A DNA stretch of 64,000 nt from Alphaproteobacteria bacterium LSUCC0719 (GTDB taxonomy: Bacteria > Pseudomonadota > Alphaproteobacteria > Puniceispirillales > Puniceispirillaceae): the NCBI GenBank assembly GCA_040839025.1, contig JBFPJN010000006.1, positions 124,001-188,000 of the forward strand. The letters are read 5' to 3'. The notes below the pieces were generated by a model that saw nothing but the letters and a program-made list of their open reading frames with translations, was not told the origin of the DNA and searched no databases. Position numbers and translations under genes: made by a program. Shown here one piece after another: positions 26,674 to 36,299 of this stretch; positions within the stretch are counted from its first letter, which is position 1; every line of letters begins with the position of its first letter.

Positions 26674-29214
26674 ATGGCAATGACAGAAAATCATCTGACA
26701 GGTGGTGACGCCGGCTGGCATCTTGCCTGGCGCATGGCCCGTCGTGAAATCCGCGGTTCGGTCGCGCGCTTTCGGGTCTTTCTTGGCGCGCTGATGCTTG
26801 GCGTTGCCGCCATCGGCACTGTCGGGTCGGTTGCCGAGGCAATGCGCACCGGCATCACCGGCAATGCACAGCTTCTGCTTGGCGGTGATGTTGAACTGCG
26901 GAGCCTCTACAGACCGACACCGCAGAATGTGGCCACGCTGGCCGAGGGTTTTGGCGCGCTGTCACAAAGTCTTGAAATGCGCGCCATGCTGCAGACCGGC
27001 GAGACCCGCAAGCTTGTGGCGCTGAAAGCTGTTGATTCAAACTGGCCGCTTGTCGGCACGGCCAGCCTCGGCAGTGGCGATACCATTGCCGGCGCGCTTG
27101 GTGACGGCATGATTGTCGTCGACCCGCAGATGGCGCGCGCGCTTGAACTGACGCCGGGATCGCGGGTGCGGATCGGCGAGGCCGAACTGACCGTCAGTGA
27201 CACGCTGACCTATGAGCCGGACAGATCGGTCAGTTTCGTCACCTTCGGGCCTCGCGTACTGATGTCACATGCGACGCTCAAGGCAACAGGCCTCAATCAG
27301 CCCGGTGCCATGATCACCTATCGAACCAGAATTCTGCTGGACCAGCAGAACAACCGCGAAGCCGCCGTCACCGCGTTGCGGGCCGCCGGGCGGGGCGATG
27401 GCGTACGGGTGCGCGATGTGATGAATGCGGCCCCGGGATTCGATGTGTTCATCGACCGGACCGAAGTGTTTCTGGTGCTTGTCGGGCTGACGGCCCTGTT
27501 GATCGGCGGGCTTGGCGTTGCCGGCGCGGTCAGGGCCTGGCTTGGCAGCCGGATGCCGGTGATCGCCACCTTCAAATGTCTTGGTGCCCCGGCACGGCTG
27601 ATCTTCCGGATCTATCTGCTGCAGGTGATGCTGATCGCCGGGCTGGGGGTCGGGCTGGGGGTTTTGCTTGCTGCCGTCGCGCCGGTCTTTGCCGTTGATC
27701 TGCTGTCGGCCTATGTCACCGTTCCGATCGAGGTGTCGGTCTATCCGTTGCCGCTGATCGTTGCGGCTGGATTTGGCGTGATCACCTCGTTCCTGTTTGC
27801 CCTGTGGCCGCTTGCCAAGGCCGAGGAGGTGCGGGCGGCGAATCTGTTCAGGCGTCTGAACAGCATGCCCGGTGGACGGCCGCGCCCGGTCTATCTGGCA
27901 ATGGCGTTCGCCGCCCTGCTTGGCCTTTCCGGGCTTGCCTTTGTCGCCACGCGCGATCTGATGCTGACCATGATCTTCATCGGTGGGTCACTGGCGGCCA
28001 TCGCATTGCTGGCCGGACTTGGCGAGATGCTTCTGCTGGCGCTGCGCCGCATTCCATCGCCGTCCTATGTGCCGGCGCGCCTCGCACTGTCTGCCATCAC
28101 CCGGCCGGGATCGCCGGTACGCGCGATTGTCATCGCCTTTGGGCTTGGCCTTTCGGTTCTTGTCACCGTGTCGCTGTCGCAGGCCAATATCGGTCGGCAG
28201 ATCGACACCAGGGTCGCCGAAGACGCGCCAGCCTGGTTCTTTATCGACATTCAGCCTGACCAGATTGACAGATTTGTCTCGATCGCCACAGCGACGCCGG
28301 GTGTCACCTCGCTTGCGAAAACGCCAATGCTTCGTGGCCGTGTGACAAATCTGGGCGGAAAGCCTGCGGAGGCATATGACATGAAGGGCGGATCAGCCTG
28401 GGTGCTTCGCGGCGACCGCGCGCTGACATGGTCGGCCACACCACCGGACAGCGGCGAAATCATTGCCGGTGAATGGTGGCCGGCGGACTATGCCGGACTG
28501 CCTCTGGCATCAATGTCGGAAGAGGAAGCGCGCGAGCTTGGCGTGTGGGTTGGCGACAATGTCACCTTCAATGTCCTTGGCCGGTCGATCACTGCCGAGA
28601 TCACCAACATTCGCGCGGTTGACTGGGAAAGCTTCAGCATCAATTTCGTGTTTGTGCTTTCGCCGGGGCTGCTTGAATCGGCGCCGCATAGCTGGATGGC
28701 AAGTGCGCGAGTGGACAGTGACGATGCCGCCATTGCCGTCGATCGCAATATCGCCGCTGCCTTTTCAAACATTTCGGCAATCTCGGTTCGCGAGGCTGTA
28801 GCCACCGCACAACGGGTGATCGGGCTTCTGGGTGCCGCTGTTCAGATGACGGCGCTGGTCACGCTGGTTGCCGGCATCGCCGTTCTTGCCGGCACCGTCG
28901 CCAGCACCGAAGCACAGCGGCTTGCCGATTCAGTCATCCTGAAGGTTCTTGGCGCCACTCGTGTTTCCATTGCCATCGCCTGGTTCCTTGAATATGCGCT
29001 TCTCGGCATGCTGGCCGCAGTGGCGGCCGCACTTATCGGCAGTATCGCCAGCTGGGGGCTCATCGAAGGCTTCCTGAATGCAGATTTCGAACTGGATTTC
29101 ACCCTTGTGCTGATGACCACGATGGCTGGCGCGGCGGCGACGGCGATGCTGGGTCTTGCCGGGGCTGTACGAACGCTTGGCCGCAAGCCGGCACCGCTTC
29201 TTCGCGACAGCTGA
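26674..29214 (+). CDS. ybbP: FtsX-like ABC transporter permease (YbbP-like)
   Basis: Large inner-membrane permease of about 846 residues. An N-terminal segment (FRVFLGALMLGVAAIG), a periplasmic domain, two blocks of three membrane helices (about 250-400 and 710-830), and further central helices match YbbP's FtsX duplication. Translation probably couples to the ATPase: candidate starts are GTG 26668 (overlapping the ATPase stop), ATG 26674 and ATG 26680, none with a Shine-Dalgarno. Function in E. coli is not established; export or extraction of a lipid-linked compound is inferred from the family and the adjacent esterase. Confidence 0.9.
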   Translation: MAMTENHLTGGDAGWHLAWRMARREIRGSVARFRVFLGALMLGVAAIGTVGSVAEAMRTGITGNAQLLLGGDVELRSLYRPTPQNVATLAEGFGALSQSLEMRAMLQTGETRKLVALKAVDSNWPLVGTASLGSGDTIAGALGDGMIVVDPQMARALELTPGSRVRIGEAELTVSDTLTYEPDRSVSFVTFGPRVLMSHATLKATGLNQPGAMITYRTRILLDQQNNREAAVTALRAAGRGDGVRVRDVMNAAPGFDVFIDRTEVFLVLVGLTALLIGGLGVAGAVRAWLGSRMPVIATFKCLGAPARLIFRIYLLQVMLIAGLGVGLGVLLAAVAPVFAVDLLSAYVTVPIEVSVYPLPLIVAAGFGVITSFLFALWPLAKAEEVRAANLFRRLNSMPGGRPRPVYLAMAFAALLGLSGLAFVATRDLMLTMIFIGGSLAAIALLAGLGEMLLLALRRIPSPSYVPARLALSAITRPGSPVRAIVIAFGLGLSVLVTVSLSQANIGRQIDTRVAEDAPAWFFIDIQPDQIDRFVSIATATPGVTSLAKTPMLRGRVTNLGGKPAEAYDMKGGSAWVLRGDRALTWSATPPDSGEIIAGEWWPADYAGLPLASMSEEEARELGVWVGDNVTFNVLGRSITAEITNIRAVDWESFSINFVFVLSPGLLESAPHSWMASARVDSDDAAIAVDRNIAAAFSNISAISVREAVATAQRVIGLLGAAVQMTALVTLVAGIAVLAGTVASTEAQRLADSVILKVLGATRVSIAIAWFLEYALLGMLAAVAAALIGSIASWGLIEGFLNADFELDFTLVLMTTMAGAAATAMLGLAGAVRTLGRKPAPLLRDS

Positions 29215-29254
29215 CACACCCATTCCAGCCTCGCCTGTTCAACGCTGACATTTC

Positions 29255-29271
29255 CCGCCATAAAATGGTGG
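29255..29271. promoter_or_regulatory. 17-bp inverted repeat upstream of the sox operon
   Basis: CCGCCAT-AAA-ATGGTGG forms a near-perfect dyad about 85 bp before soxB, in the 140-bp gap after the ABC permease. Placement suits an operator for a regulator of the operon. No T-run follows, so a terminator is unlikely. Confidence 0.4.
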
Positions 29272-29355
29272 ATTCGATCACATTATGGCTTGAATTGCCC
29301 TGACAATAATGGCTGTCTTGGATTGACGGACCAGCATTGAAACAGGCGGCACAAA

Positions 29356-30618
29356 ATGAAAAAACAGGGGGGGTATTCCGGGTTCCGGATCCTGCGGGAA
29401 GGTCTTACCGGAAACCGCGGATGGCGGCCTGCCTGGCGTGATCCGGAACCGCAGCCTGCCTATGATTTTGTCATTGTCGGCGGTGGCGGCCACGGGCTGG
29501 CAACAGCCTATTATCTGGCAAGTCGCTATGGCGAGGCATCGGTGGCGGTGCTGGAAAAGGGCTGGATCGGCGGCGGCAATGTCGGTCGCAACACCACCAT
29601 CATCCGGTCAAACTATCTTCTTCCCGGCAATGAACCCTTTTACGAATTTTCGCTGAAGCTGTGGGAAGGGCTGGAACAGGACGTCAATTACAACGCCATG
29701 GTCAGCCAGCGTGGTGTCTACAACCTTTACCATTCCGATGCGCAGCGTGATGCCTATCGGCGGCGCGGCAACTCGATGATCCTGCACGGTGCCGATGCCG
29801 AGCTTCTGGACGCCGCACAGCTTCGCGCCGAAATCCCGTTCCTGAATTTCGACAATGCCAGATTTCCGGTGCGGGGCGCACTTGTCCAACGCCGCGGCGG
29901 CACCGTTCGCCATGACGCCGTCGCCTGGGGCTATGCGCGCGGCGCCGACCGGCGTGGTGTCGACATTATCCAGAATTGTGAGGTGACAGGGTTCCGCATC
30001 CAGAACGGTCGCTGTACCGGAGTTGAGACAAATCGTGGCTTTATCGCCGCCCGCAAGGTCGGGTGCGCTGTTGCCGGCAGCAGCAGCCGGGTCATGCAGG
30101 CCGCCGGGATGCGATTGCCGATTGAAAGTCATGTCCTGCAGGCCTTTGTGTCGGAAGGGCTGAAGCCGGTCATTCCAGGTGTTGTCACCTATGGTGCCGG
30201 CCATTTCTATATCAGCCAGTCCGACAAGGGCGGGCTTGTCTTTGGCGGTGACATCGACATGTATAATTCCTACGCCCAGCGCGGCAACCTGCCCGTGGTC
30301 GAAGATGTCTGCGAAGGCGGCATGACATTGATGCCAATGATCGGGCGGGCTCGTATGGTGCGGATGTGGGGCGGCATCATGGATATGAGCATGGACGGCT
30401 CGCCAATCATCGACCGTACGCCGGTCGATGGTCTGTATTTCAATGGTGGCTGGTGCTATGGCGGCTTCAAGGCAACTCCTGCGTCCGGTTATTGCTTTGC
30501 ACATCTTCTGGCCACCGACACACCGCATGAAACCGCGACGGCCTATCGGCTGGACAGGTTCCGCCGTGGCATGATGATTGATGAAAAAGGGTCGGGCGCG
30601 CAGCCCAACCTGCATTGA
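29356..30618 (+). CDS. soxB: Sarcosine oxidase-type beta subunit
   Basis: Flavoprotein subunit oxidising an N-methyl amino acid (sarcosine in characterised enzymes), 420 residues. The FAD dinucleotide motif is FVIVGGGGHGLATAYYLA (about 38-55). RRGGTVRHDAVAWGYAR holds the His (near 186) that carries covalent FMN in known heterotetrameric enzymes. It opens a soxB-soxD-soxA-soxG operon with overlapping genes. The delta subunit is divergent, so the substrate could be another methylated amine. Confidence 0.9.
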   Translation: MKKQGGYSGFRILREGLTGNRGWRPAWRDPEPQPAYDFVIVGGGGHGLATAYYLASRYGEASVAVLEKGWIGGGNVGRNTTIIRSNYLLPGNEPFYEFSLKLWEGLEQDVNYNAMVSQRGVYNLYHSDAQRDAYRRRGNSMILHGADAELLDAAQLRAEIPFLNFDNARFPVRGALVQRRGGTVRHDAVAWGYARGADRRGVDIIQNCEVTGFRIQNGRCTGVETNRGFIAARKVGCAVAGSSSRVMQAAGMRLPIESHVLQAFVSEGLKPVIPGVVTYGAGHFYISQSDKGGLVFGGDIDMYNSYAQRGNLPVVEDVCEGGMTLMPMIGRARMVRMWGGIMDMSMDGSPIIDRTPVDGLYFNGGWCYGGFKATPASGYCFAHLLATDTPHETATAYRLDRFRRGMMIDEKGSGAQPNLH

Positions 30619-30631
30619 GGAACGGCGCGTC

Positions 30632-30916
30632 ATGATAATCGATCACCCGCTTCTGGGGCCGCGAGATTCACAGGAATTCACCTATCTTGGCGATGCCAGC
30701 CTTATGCACCGCCCGGACGCCGGGGCCGGCAATGCCGGCGAGGCCTTTCACGACTATCAATATCTTCGCGACAATCCGGCCGGCACGCATCGTGAACTCT
30801 GGTACCATGAGATGGGCGACCGCAGCTGGCTGGTGATCACGCGCGATACGACAAGCCACGAGATCCTGAAAGTCGAGCTTGCCAGCGACGTTGCTGCGCA
30901 GGGGGGGCGGTCATGA
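30632..30916 (+). CDS. soxD: Divergent sarcosine oxidase-type delta subunit without cysteines
   Basis: Small subunit of 94 residues, recognised by position and by LRDNPAGTHRELWYHE...RDTTSHEI, which matches SoxD. In characterised SoxD the zinc ion is held by Cys6, Cys9, His59 and Cys63. Here the CPxCG start is HPLLG, the last Cys is Asp (HEMGDRSW), and the protein has no cysteine at all. GAGGAA lies upstream of the ATG, and the stop overlaps soxA by four bases (ATGA). It probably stays structural without zinc, or uses other ligands. Confidence 0.85.
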   Translation: MIIDHPLLGPRDSQEFTYLGDASLMHRPDAGAGNAGEAFHDYQYLRDNPAGTHRELWYHEMGDRSWLVITRDTTSHEILKVELASDVAAQGGRS

Positions 30917-33864
30917 CCCAGGTGAACCGGTTGGATGGTGGGCTGATCGACCGCACGGCGCCACTCGATTTTACATTTGACGGGCGTCGATATGGCGGCT
31001 TTGCGGGGGACACGCTTGCCTCGGCGCTGGTGGCAAATGGCATCAGGCTTGTTGGCCGGTCTTTCAAATATCACCGGCCACGGGGAATTTTATCTGCAGG
31101 GTCGGAAGAGCCGAACGCCCTTGTCGAACTTCGTGAGGGCGCGCGCCGCGAACCGAACAGCCGCGCCACGATGGCCGAGCTGTATGACGGGCTTGTGGCG
31201 CAAAGCCAGAACCGGTTTCCCTCGCTTGGCTTCGACCTGATGGCGATCAATGACCGCCTGTCAGCCTTTCTCGGGGCCGGCTTCTATTACAAGACCTTCA
31301 TGTGGCCAAAGCCGTTCTGGGAACGGGTCTATGAACCGATTATCCGCAAGGCGGCCGGACTTGGCGCGCTGTCAGGCGACCCCGACCCGGATGTCTATGA
31401 CCGCGGGTTTCGGCATTGTGATCTTCTTGTCATCGGAGCCGGACCAGCTGGGCTGATGGCGGCGCTGACGGCCGGACGCGCCGGTGCCGAGGTCATTCTG
31501 GTCGACGAGGATTTCCGTGCCGGTGGCAGATTGACGATGGAGCGTGAATCCATTGCCGGCATGAGGGGTGATGAATGGGCCACCCGGACCGTCGCCGAGC
31601 TTGCCGCCATGGCCAATGTCCGGGTGATGCCGCGAAGCACCGCCATCGGTGTTTTCGATCATGGCATATACGGCGTTCTGGAACGTGTTGCCGATCACCT
31701 GCCGGTGCCGCGTGAGGGCAGCCCGCGCCAGATCATGTGGCGGGTCTACGCAAAGCGGGCCATTCTGGCCGCCGGCGCCACCGAACGGCTGATCGCCTTT
31801 GACAATAATGACCGTCCCGGGATCATGCAGGCAGGTGCGGTGCGTGCCTATGTCAATCGCTGGGCCGCCGCGCCGGCCGAACGGGTTGCCATCTTCACGA
31901 ACAATGATGACGGCCACCGCACGGCCGCCGACCTTGCCGCTGCCGGGGTCGAGGTTGCCGCCATTATTGATTCGCGTGCAGACGCCCCGGCCAGTGACAT
32001 CGCCGAGCTGTATGCCGGCGCGGTGGTCAGCAACAGCAGCGGGCGTCGCGGCATTGGGCATGTCACGCTGCGGCTTGCCGATGGGGGGCACAGACATCTT
32101 GCCTGCGGGGCGCTTGCCGTTTCGGGTGGCTGGAACCCGAATGTTCATCTGACATGCCATCATCGCGGCAGGCCACGCTGGCAGCCGGACATCGCAGCCT
32201 TCATCCCGGGTGACGGGGTGCCTCCGGGCCTTGCCGTCGCCGGTGCGGTACGGGGAATTTTCAGCACCGCCGGGGCGCTGGCGGACGGGCGTGACCAGGC
32301 GCTCGCCCAGCTTGCCGAACTTGGCATGAAAGTACGCGCCGAACCCGTTCCCGAGGCGGACGACACGCCCGTCAACATCACCCCGCTATGGCATGTAGGT
32401 GGCACCCGCCGGGCATGGCTTGACCAGCAGAACGACGTCACGGTCAAGGATGTCGGGCTTGCGCACAAGGAGAATTTCCGCGCTGTCGAACATCTGAAGC
32501 GTTACACCACACTTGGCATGGCAAGCGACCAGGGGCGGACCTCGAATGTCCTCGGCCTTGCCGTGATGGCTGAACTGACGGGCAAGACAATTGCCGAGAC
32601 AGGCACAACCATCTATCGGCCGCCCTACACCCCGACGCCCATCGCCGCCTTTGCCGGCAGGTCGGTGGGCCGGGATTTCCGGCCAACACGCCTGCCACCG
32701 TCACATCACTGGGCGGTCGAGCAGGGCGCGGTATTTGTCGAGGCGGGAAGCTGGCTTCGCGCGCAATGGTACCCGCGTGAGGGTGAAACAGGCTGGCGCG
32801 ATTCGGTCGACCGCGAGGTGCTGGCCACACGCCGGTCGGTAGGTGTGTGCGATGTCAGCACACTTGGCAAGATCGACATCCAGGGCACCGATGCCGGGGC
32901 CTTTCTCGACCTTGTCTACAGCAACATGTTCTCTACCCTGCCAGTTGGCAAAACCCGCTATGGGCTGATGCTTCGCGAAGACGGTATGGTGATGGATGAC
33001 GGCACCACGGCGCGCCTTGGCGAGTCCCACTATCTTATGACCACCACAACGGCGAATGCTGTCGGTGTGTATCGGCACCTGGAATTTGTGCGCCAGTGTC
33101 TGCGCCCGGATATGGATGTGCAGCTGATTTCGGCAACCGACAGCTGGGCACAGTTCGCTGTTGCCGGGCCGAATGCCAGACGCGTCCTTCAGGCGGTTGT
33201 CGATCCGGAACATGACATTTCCAACGAAGCCTTTCCGTTCATGGCCTGCGGCACGGTCAGCGTCTGCGGCGGTCTGCCGGCACGGTTGTTCAGGATTTCC
33301 TTCTCTGGCGAGCTGGCCTACGAAATTGCCGTTCCATCACGCTATGGAGATGCCATGATCCGGGCGCTGATGGTGGCCGGCGAGGCCTATGACATCACCC
33401 CCTATGGCACCGAGGCGCTTGGCGTCATGCGGATCGAGAAGGGTCATGTGACCGGCAACGAACTGAATGGCACCATCACCGCGCGCAATCTCGGCATGGC
33501 CAGAATGGTCTCGGCAAAGAAGGACAGCATCGGCGCGGTACTTGCCGGTCGTGAGGCGCTTGTTGCCGAAGACGGGCTGTGCCTTGTCGGTCTGCAGGCC
33601 ATCGACGACGATGTCGTGACCGCCGGCGCGCATCTGTTCGCCGAGGATACACCTGTCGATCCGGCGCATGATGAAGGCTATGTCACATCGGCCGCCTGGT
33701 CGCCACATCTTGACGCCTCCATTGGACTTGGTTTCATCACCCGTGGTGCAGCACGACATGGCGAAATCGTGCGGCTTTTGAACCCCCTTGAAGGGCGTTC
33801 GGCCAAGGCCAGAATTTGCAGCCCGCATTTCATCGACCCTGAGGGAGAGCGACTCCGTGGCTAG
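30913..33864 (+). CDS. soxA: Sarcosine oxidase-type alpha subunit
   Basis: Subunit of 983 residues. The N-terminal 2Fe-2S-like fold (FTFDGRRYGGFAGDTLASALVAN) precedes a flavoprotein region with LLVIGAGPAGLMAALTAGRAGA (about 172-193), the NAD-binding domain of SoxA. The C-terminal 380 residues form a glycine-cleavage T-protein-like domain, where the released methylene group is passed to tetrahydrofolate. Length and domain order match heterotetrameric sarcosine oxidase alpha. It overlaps soxD by four and soxG by eight bases. Facing it is fhs, consistent with one-carbon recovery. Confidence 0.93.
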   Translation: MTQVNRLDGGLIDRTAPLDFTFDGRRYGGFAGDTLASALVANGIRLVGRSFKYHRPRGILSAGSEEPNALVELREGARREPNSRATMAELYDGLVAQSQNRFPSLGFDLMAINDRLSAFLGAGFYYKTFMWPKPFWERVYEPIIRKAAGLGALSGDPDPDVYDRGFRHCDLLVIGAGPAGLMAALTAGRAGAEVILVDEDFRAGGRLTMERESIAGMRGDEWATRTVAELAAMANVRVMPRSTAIGVFDHGIYGVLERVADHLPVPREGSPRQIMWRVYAKRAILAAGATERLIAFDNNDRPGIMQAGAVRAYVNRWAAAPAERVAIFTNNDDGHRTAADLAAAGVEVAAIIDSRADAPASDIAELYAGAVVSNSSGRRGIGHVTLRLADGGHRHLACGALAVSGGWNPNVHLTCHHRGRPRWQPDIAAFIPGDGVPPGLAVAGAVRGIFSTAGALADGRDQALAQLAELGMKVRAEPVPEADDTPVNITPLWHVGGTRRAWLDQQNDVTVKDVGLAHKENFRAVEHLKRYTTLGMASDQGRTSNVLGLAVMAELTGKTIAETGTTIYRPPYTPTPIAAFAGRSVGRDFRPTRLPPSHHWAVEQGAVFVEAGSWLRAQWYPREGETGWRDSVDREVLATRRSVGVCDVSTLGKIDIQGTDAGAFLDLVYSNMFSTLPVGKTRYGLMLREDGMVMDDGTTARLGESHYLMTTTTANAVGVYRHLEFVRQCLRPDMDVQLISATDSWAQFAVAGPNARRVLQAVVDPEHDISNEAFPFMACGTVSVCGGLPARLFRISFSGELAYEIAVPSRYGDAMIRALMVAGEAYDITPYGTEALGVMRIEKGHVTGNELNGTITARNLGMARMVSAKKDSIGAVLAGREALVAEDGLCLVGLQAIDDDVVTAGAHLFAEDTPVDPAHDEGYVTSAAWSPHLDASIGLGFITRGAARHGEIVRLLNPLEGRSAKARICSPHFIDPEGERLRG

Positions 33865-34429
33865 TCTGACGGCAATCACCGCCCTTGGTGGCAGCGTTCC
33901 ACGTGATGATGTGATCGGCACCATCCGGATCACCGAAATCACCACCACCTGCCTTGCCTCTCTGGCCATGCGCCGCGGCAGGGCAGCGGCTTTCGCAAAG
34001 GCTGCCGCCACCGCGTTTGACACCGATCTGCCGGCACCGGGACAACGACAGGGTGACCACGCGCGCGGCGTGATCTGGATGGGAGCAGACCAGTTTCTTG
34101 CCGAGGATGATACCGGAACAGCCGATATGGCTGGCGGTTTTGCGCGCGGGCTTGGCACCACCTTTGGTGATTGCGCCTCAATCACCGACCAGAGCGATGC
34201 CTGGGTCCGGTTCGACATTCGCGGCGATGATGCGCCGGCCATGCTGGAGCGACTCAGCGCCGCCGATACGCGGCAGATGGTGGCCGGGGCAGCATTGCGC
34301 ACGCCGGTCCATCACATGTTGTGTGTTCTGGTCTGCCGTGAAACCGGAACGACATTCACCCTGTATGGTCCACGCGCCTCGGCACAGTCACTTCACCATG
34401 CACTGACAGCCGCCGCGGCGTCGCTTTAG
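33857..34429 (+). CDS. soxG: Sarcosine oxidase-type gamma subunit
   Basis: Smallest conserved partner of the alpha subunit's T-protein domain, 190 residues. SoxG proteins are weakly conserved; here GADQFLAED, TDQSDAWVRFDIRG and VHHMLCVLVCRETGTTF match the family pattern. GTG start with GGAG nine bases upstream, overlapping soxA by eight bases (GTGGCTAG). Last gene of the operon; it converges with fhs across 18 bp that hold a small hairpin. Confidence 0.82.
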   Translation: MASLTAITALGGSVPRDDVIGTIRITEITTTCLASLAMRRGRAAAFAKAAATAFDTDLPAPGQRQGDHARGVIWMGADQFLAEDDTGTADMAGGFARGLGTTFGDCASITDQSDAWVRFDIRGDDAPAMLERLSAADTRQMVAGAALRTPVHHMLCVLVCRETGTTFTLYGPRASAQSLHHALTAAAASL

Positions 34430-34434
34430 CGACG
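34419..34434. terminator. Perfect hairpin over the soxG stop, between convergent soxG and fhs
   Basis: CGTCGC-TTTA-GCGACG is a perfect 6-bp stem with a tetraloop containing the soxG stop TAG. No T-run follows on either strand, so it is at best a weak bidirectional terminator. Confidence 0.3.
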
Positions 34435-34447
34435 TTCCGGCAGCCGG

Positions 34448-36124
34448 TCAGAACAGGCCTTCGATCTCGCCGGCGTCGTTCAGGCAGATATTTTCCGCCG
34501 ACGGAACGCGCGGCAGTCCGGGCATGGTCATGATCTCGCCACAGATCGCAACAACAAAGCCGGCACCAGCCGACAGGCGTACCTCGCGGACCGGCACCGA
34601 ATGGCCCGTCGGCGCACCGCGAAGATTGGGATCTGTGCTGAAGCTGTATTGCGTCTTGGCCATGCAGACCGGAAGGTGGCCATATCCCTGATCCTCCCAC
34701 TGCCGCAGCTGATCGCGGATCTTCTTGTCGGCAAGCACCTCGTCGGCACGGTAAATCCGCTTGGCGATGGTTTCGATCTTTTCAAACAGGGGCATAGTGT
34801 CGGGATAGATCGGCGCGAAATTGGCCATATCGGCATCGGCAATCTCGGCTACACGGGTGGCAAGCTCCCTCGCCCCCTCACCGCCAAGCTCCCAATGGCG
34901 TGAAATGATGGCTTCGCTTCCCTGCTTGGACACATAGGCTTTCAACGCCGCGATCTCGGCATCGGTATCACCGGTGAAATGGTTCACCGCCACAACAACC
35001 GGCACACCGAAGGATTTCAGGTTTTCGATATGTCGTCCAAGGTTGGCGCATCCCGCCTCAACCGCAGCGACATTCTCGGCGCCAAGATCGGCTCGCGCGA
35101 CACCCCCATTCATCTTCATCGCGCGGATGGTGGCGACAAGAACAATCGCACTTGGCGCAAGGCCAGCCTTGCGGCATTTGATATTCATGAATTTCTCGGC
35201 CCCGAGATCCGCCCCGAAGCCGGCCTCGGTTACGACATAGTCCGACAGCTTCAGCGCCGTCTGGGTGGCGATCACCGAATTGCACCCGTGGGCAATATTG
35301 GCAAAAGGGCCGCCATGAACAAAGGCAGGGTTGTTTTCAAGCGTCTGCACCAGATTTGGCTGCAGCGCCTGCGCCAGCAGCACGGTCATTGCCCCATCCG
35401 CCTTGATGTCGCGACAATAGACGGGGGACCGGTCACGGCGATAGGCGACAATGATGTCTCCAAGCCGTTTCTGAAGGTCTTCAAGATCGGTGGCAAGACA
35501 CAGGATCGCCATCACCTCGGATGCGACGGTGATGTCGAATCCGGCCTGCCGCGGAAACCCGTTCGATACGCCGCCAAGGCTTGTCACGATGTCGCGAAGG
35601 GCGCGGTCATTCATGTCGACGACGCGGCGCCAGGTAACACGGCGTTGATCTATTTCCAGCTCATTGCCCCAGTAGATATGGTTGTCGATCATCGCCGAAA
35701 GCAGATTGTGCGCCGAGGTAATGGCATGAAAGTCACCCGTGAAATGAAGGTTCATTTCCTCCATCGGCACAACCTGAGCATAGCCACCGCCGGCAGCGCC
35801 GCCCTTCATTCCGAAACAGGGGCCAAGCGAGGCTTCGCGGATACAGACCGTTGCCTGCTTGCCGATGGCGTTCAGCCCGTCGACAAGCCCGACGGTCGTC
35901 GTTGTCTTGCCCTCGCCAGCCGGTGTCGGGTTGATGGCTGTCACCAGGATCAGCTTGCCATCCTTGCGATCTGCGAGGCCGGCAATGAATTCGGCCGACA
36001 ATTTGGCCTTGTCATGACCAAAGGGAAGCAGCTCCCGGGCCGGGATTCCAAGCCTGGAGCCAACATCCTGAATGGGCAGTTTGGAGGCGGCGCGGGCAAT
36101 CTCGATGTCCGATTTGGGGGTCAT
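34448..36124 (-). CDS. fhs: Formate--tetrahydrofolate ligase
   Basis: ATP-dependent formation of 10-formyl-THF from formate and THF, 558 residues. The ATP-binding P-loop-like [10 protein letters not shown] is at 66-75; [22 protein letters not shown] and [15 protein letters not shown] are family hallmarks. AAGGA precedes the ATG. It faces the sox operon, whose enzyme charges THF with one-carbon units, a linkage also seen in other sarcosine-using bacteria; here it is on the opposite strand, so expression is separate. Confidence 0.96.
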   Translation of the reverse strand: MTPKSDIEIARAASKLPIQDVGSRLGIPARELLPFGHDKAKLSAEFIAGLADRKDGKLILVTAINPTPAGEGKTTTTVGLVDGLNAIGKQATVCIREASLGPCFGMKGGAAGGGYAQVVPMEEMNLHFTGDFHAITSAHNLLSAMIDNHIYWGNELEIDQRRVTWRRVVDMNDRALRDIVTSLGGVSNGFPRQAGFDITVASEVMAILCLATDLEDLQKRLGDIIVAYRRDRSPVYCRDIKADGAMTVLLAQALQPNLVQTLENNPAFVHGGPFANIAHGCNSVIATQTALKLSDYVVTEAGFGADLGAEKFMNIKCRKAGLAPSAIVLVATIRAMKMNGGVARADLGAENVAAVEAGCANLGRHIENLKSFGVPVVVAVNHFTGDTDAEIAALKAYVSKQGSEAIISRHWELGGEGARELATRVAEIADADMANFAPIYPDTMPLFEKIETIAKRIYRADEVLADKKIRDQLRQWEDQGYGHLPVCMAKTQYSFSTDPNLRGAPTGHSVPVREVRLSAGAGFVVAICGEIMTMPGLPRVPSAENICLNDAGEIEGLF

Positions 36125-36299
36125 GATCTGTCATCCTTCAGGATCGTGAACTGGCACTCTATCTGCTGGATTACCTGTCAAAGCCGGCCCACAATATACC
36201 CTCATCGCCACAAAACGTCTCATGAACGGCCTTGCCGGTCCCGTGTGGCATATAAAATCTGCGTTGCGGCATCACAGGCGATCCGTTATGAGAAACGCC

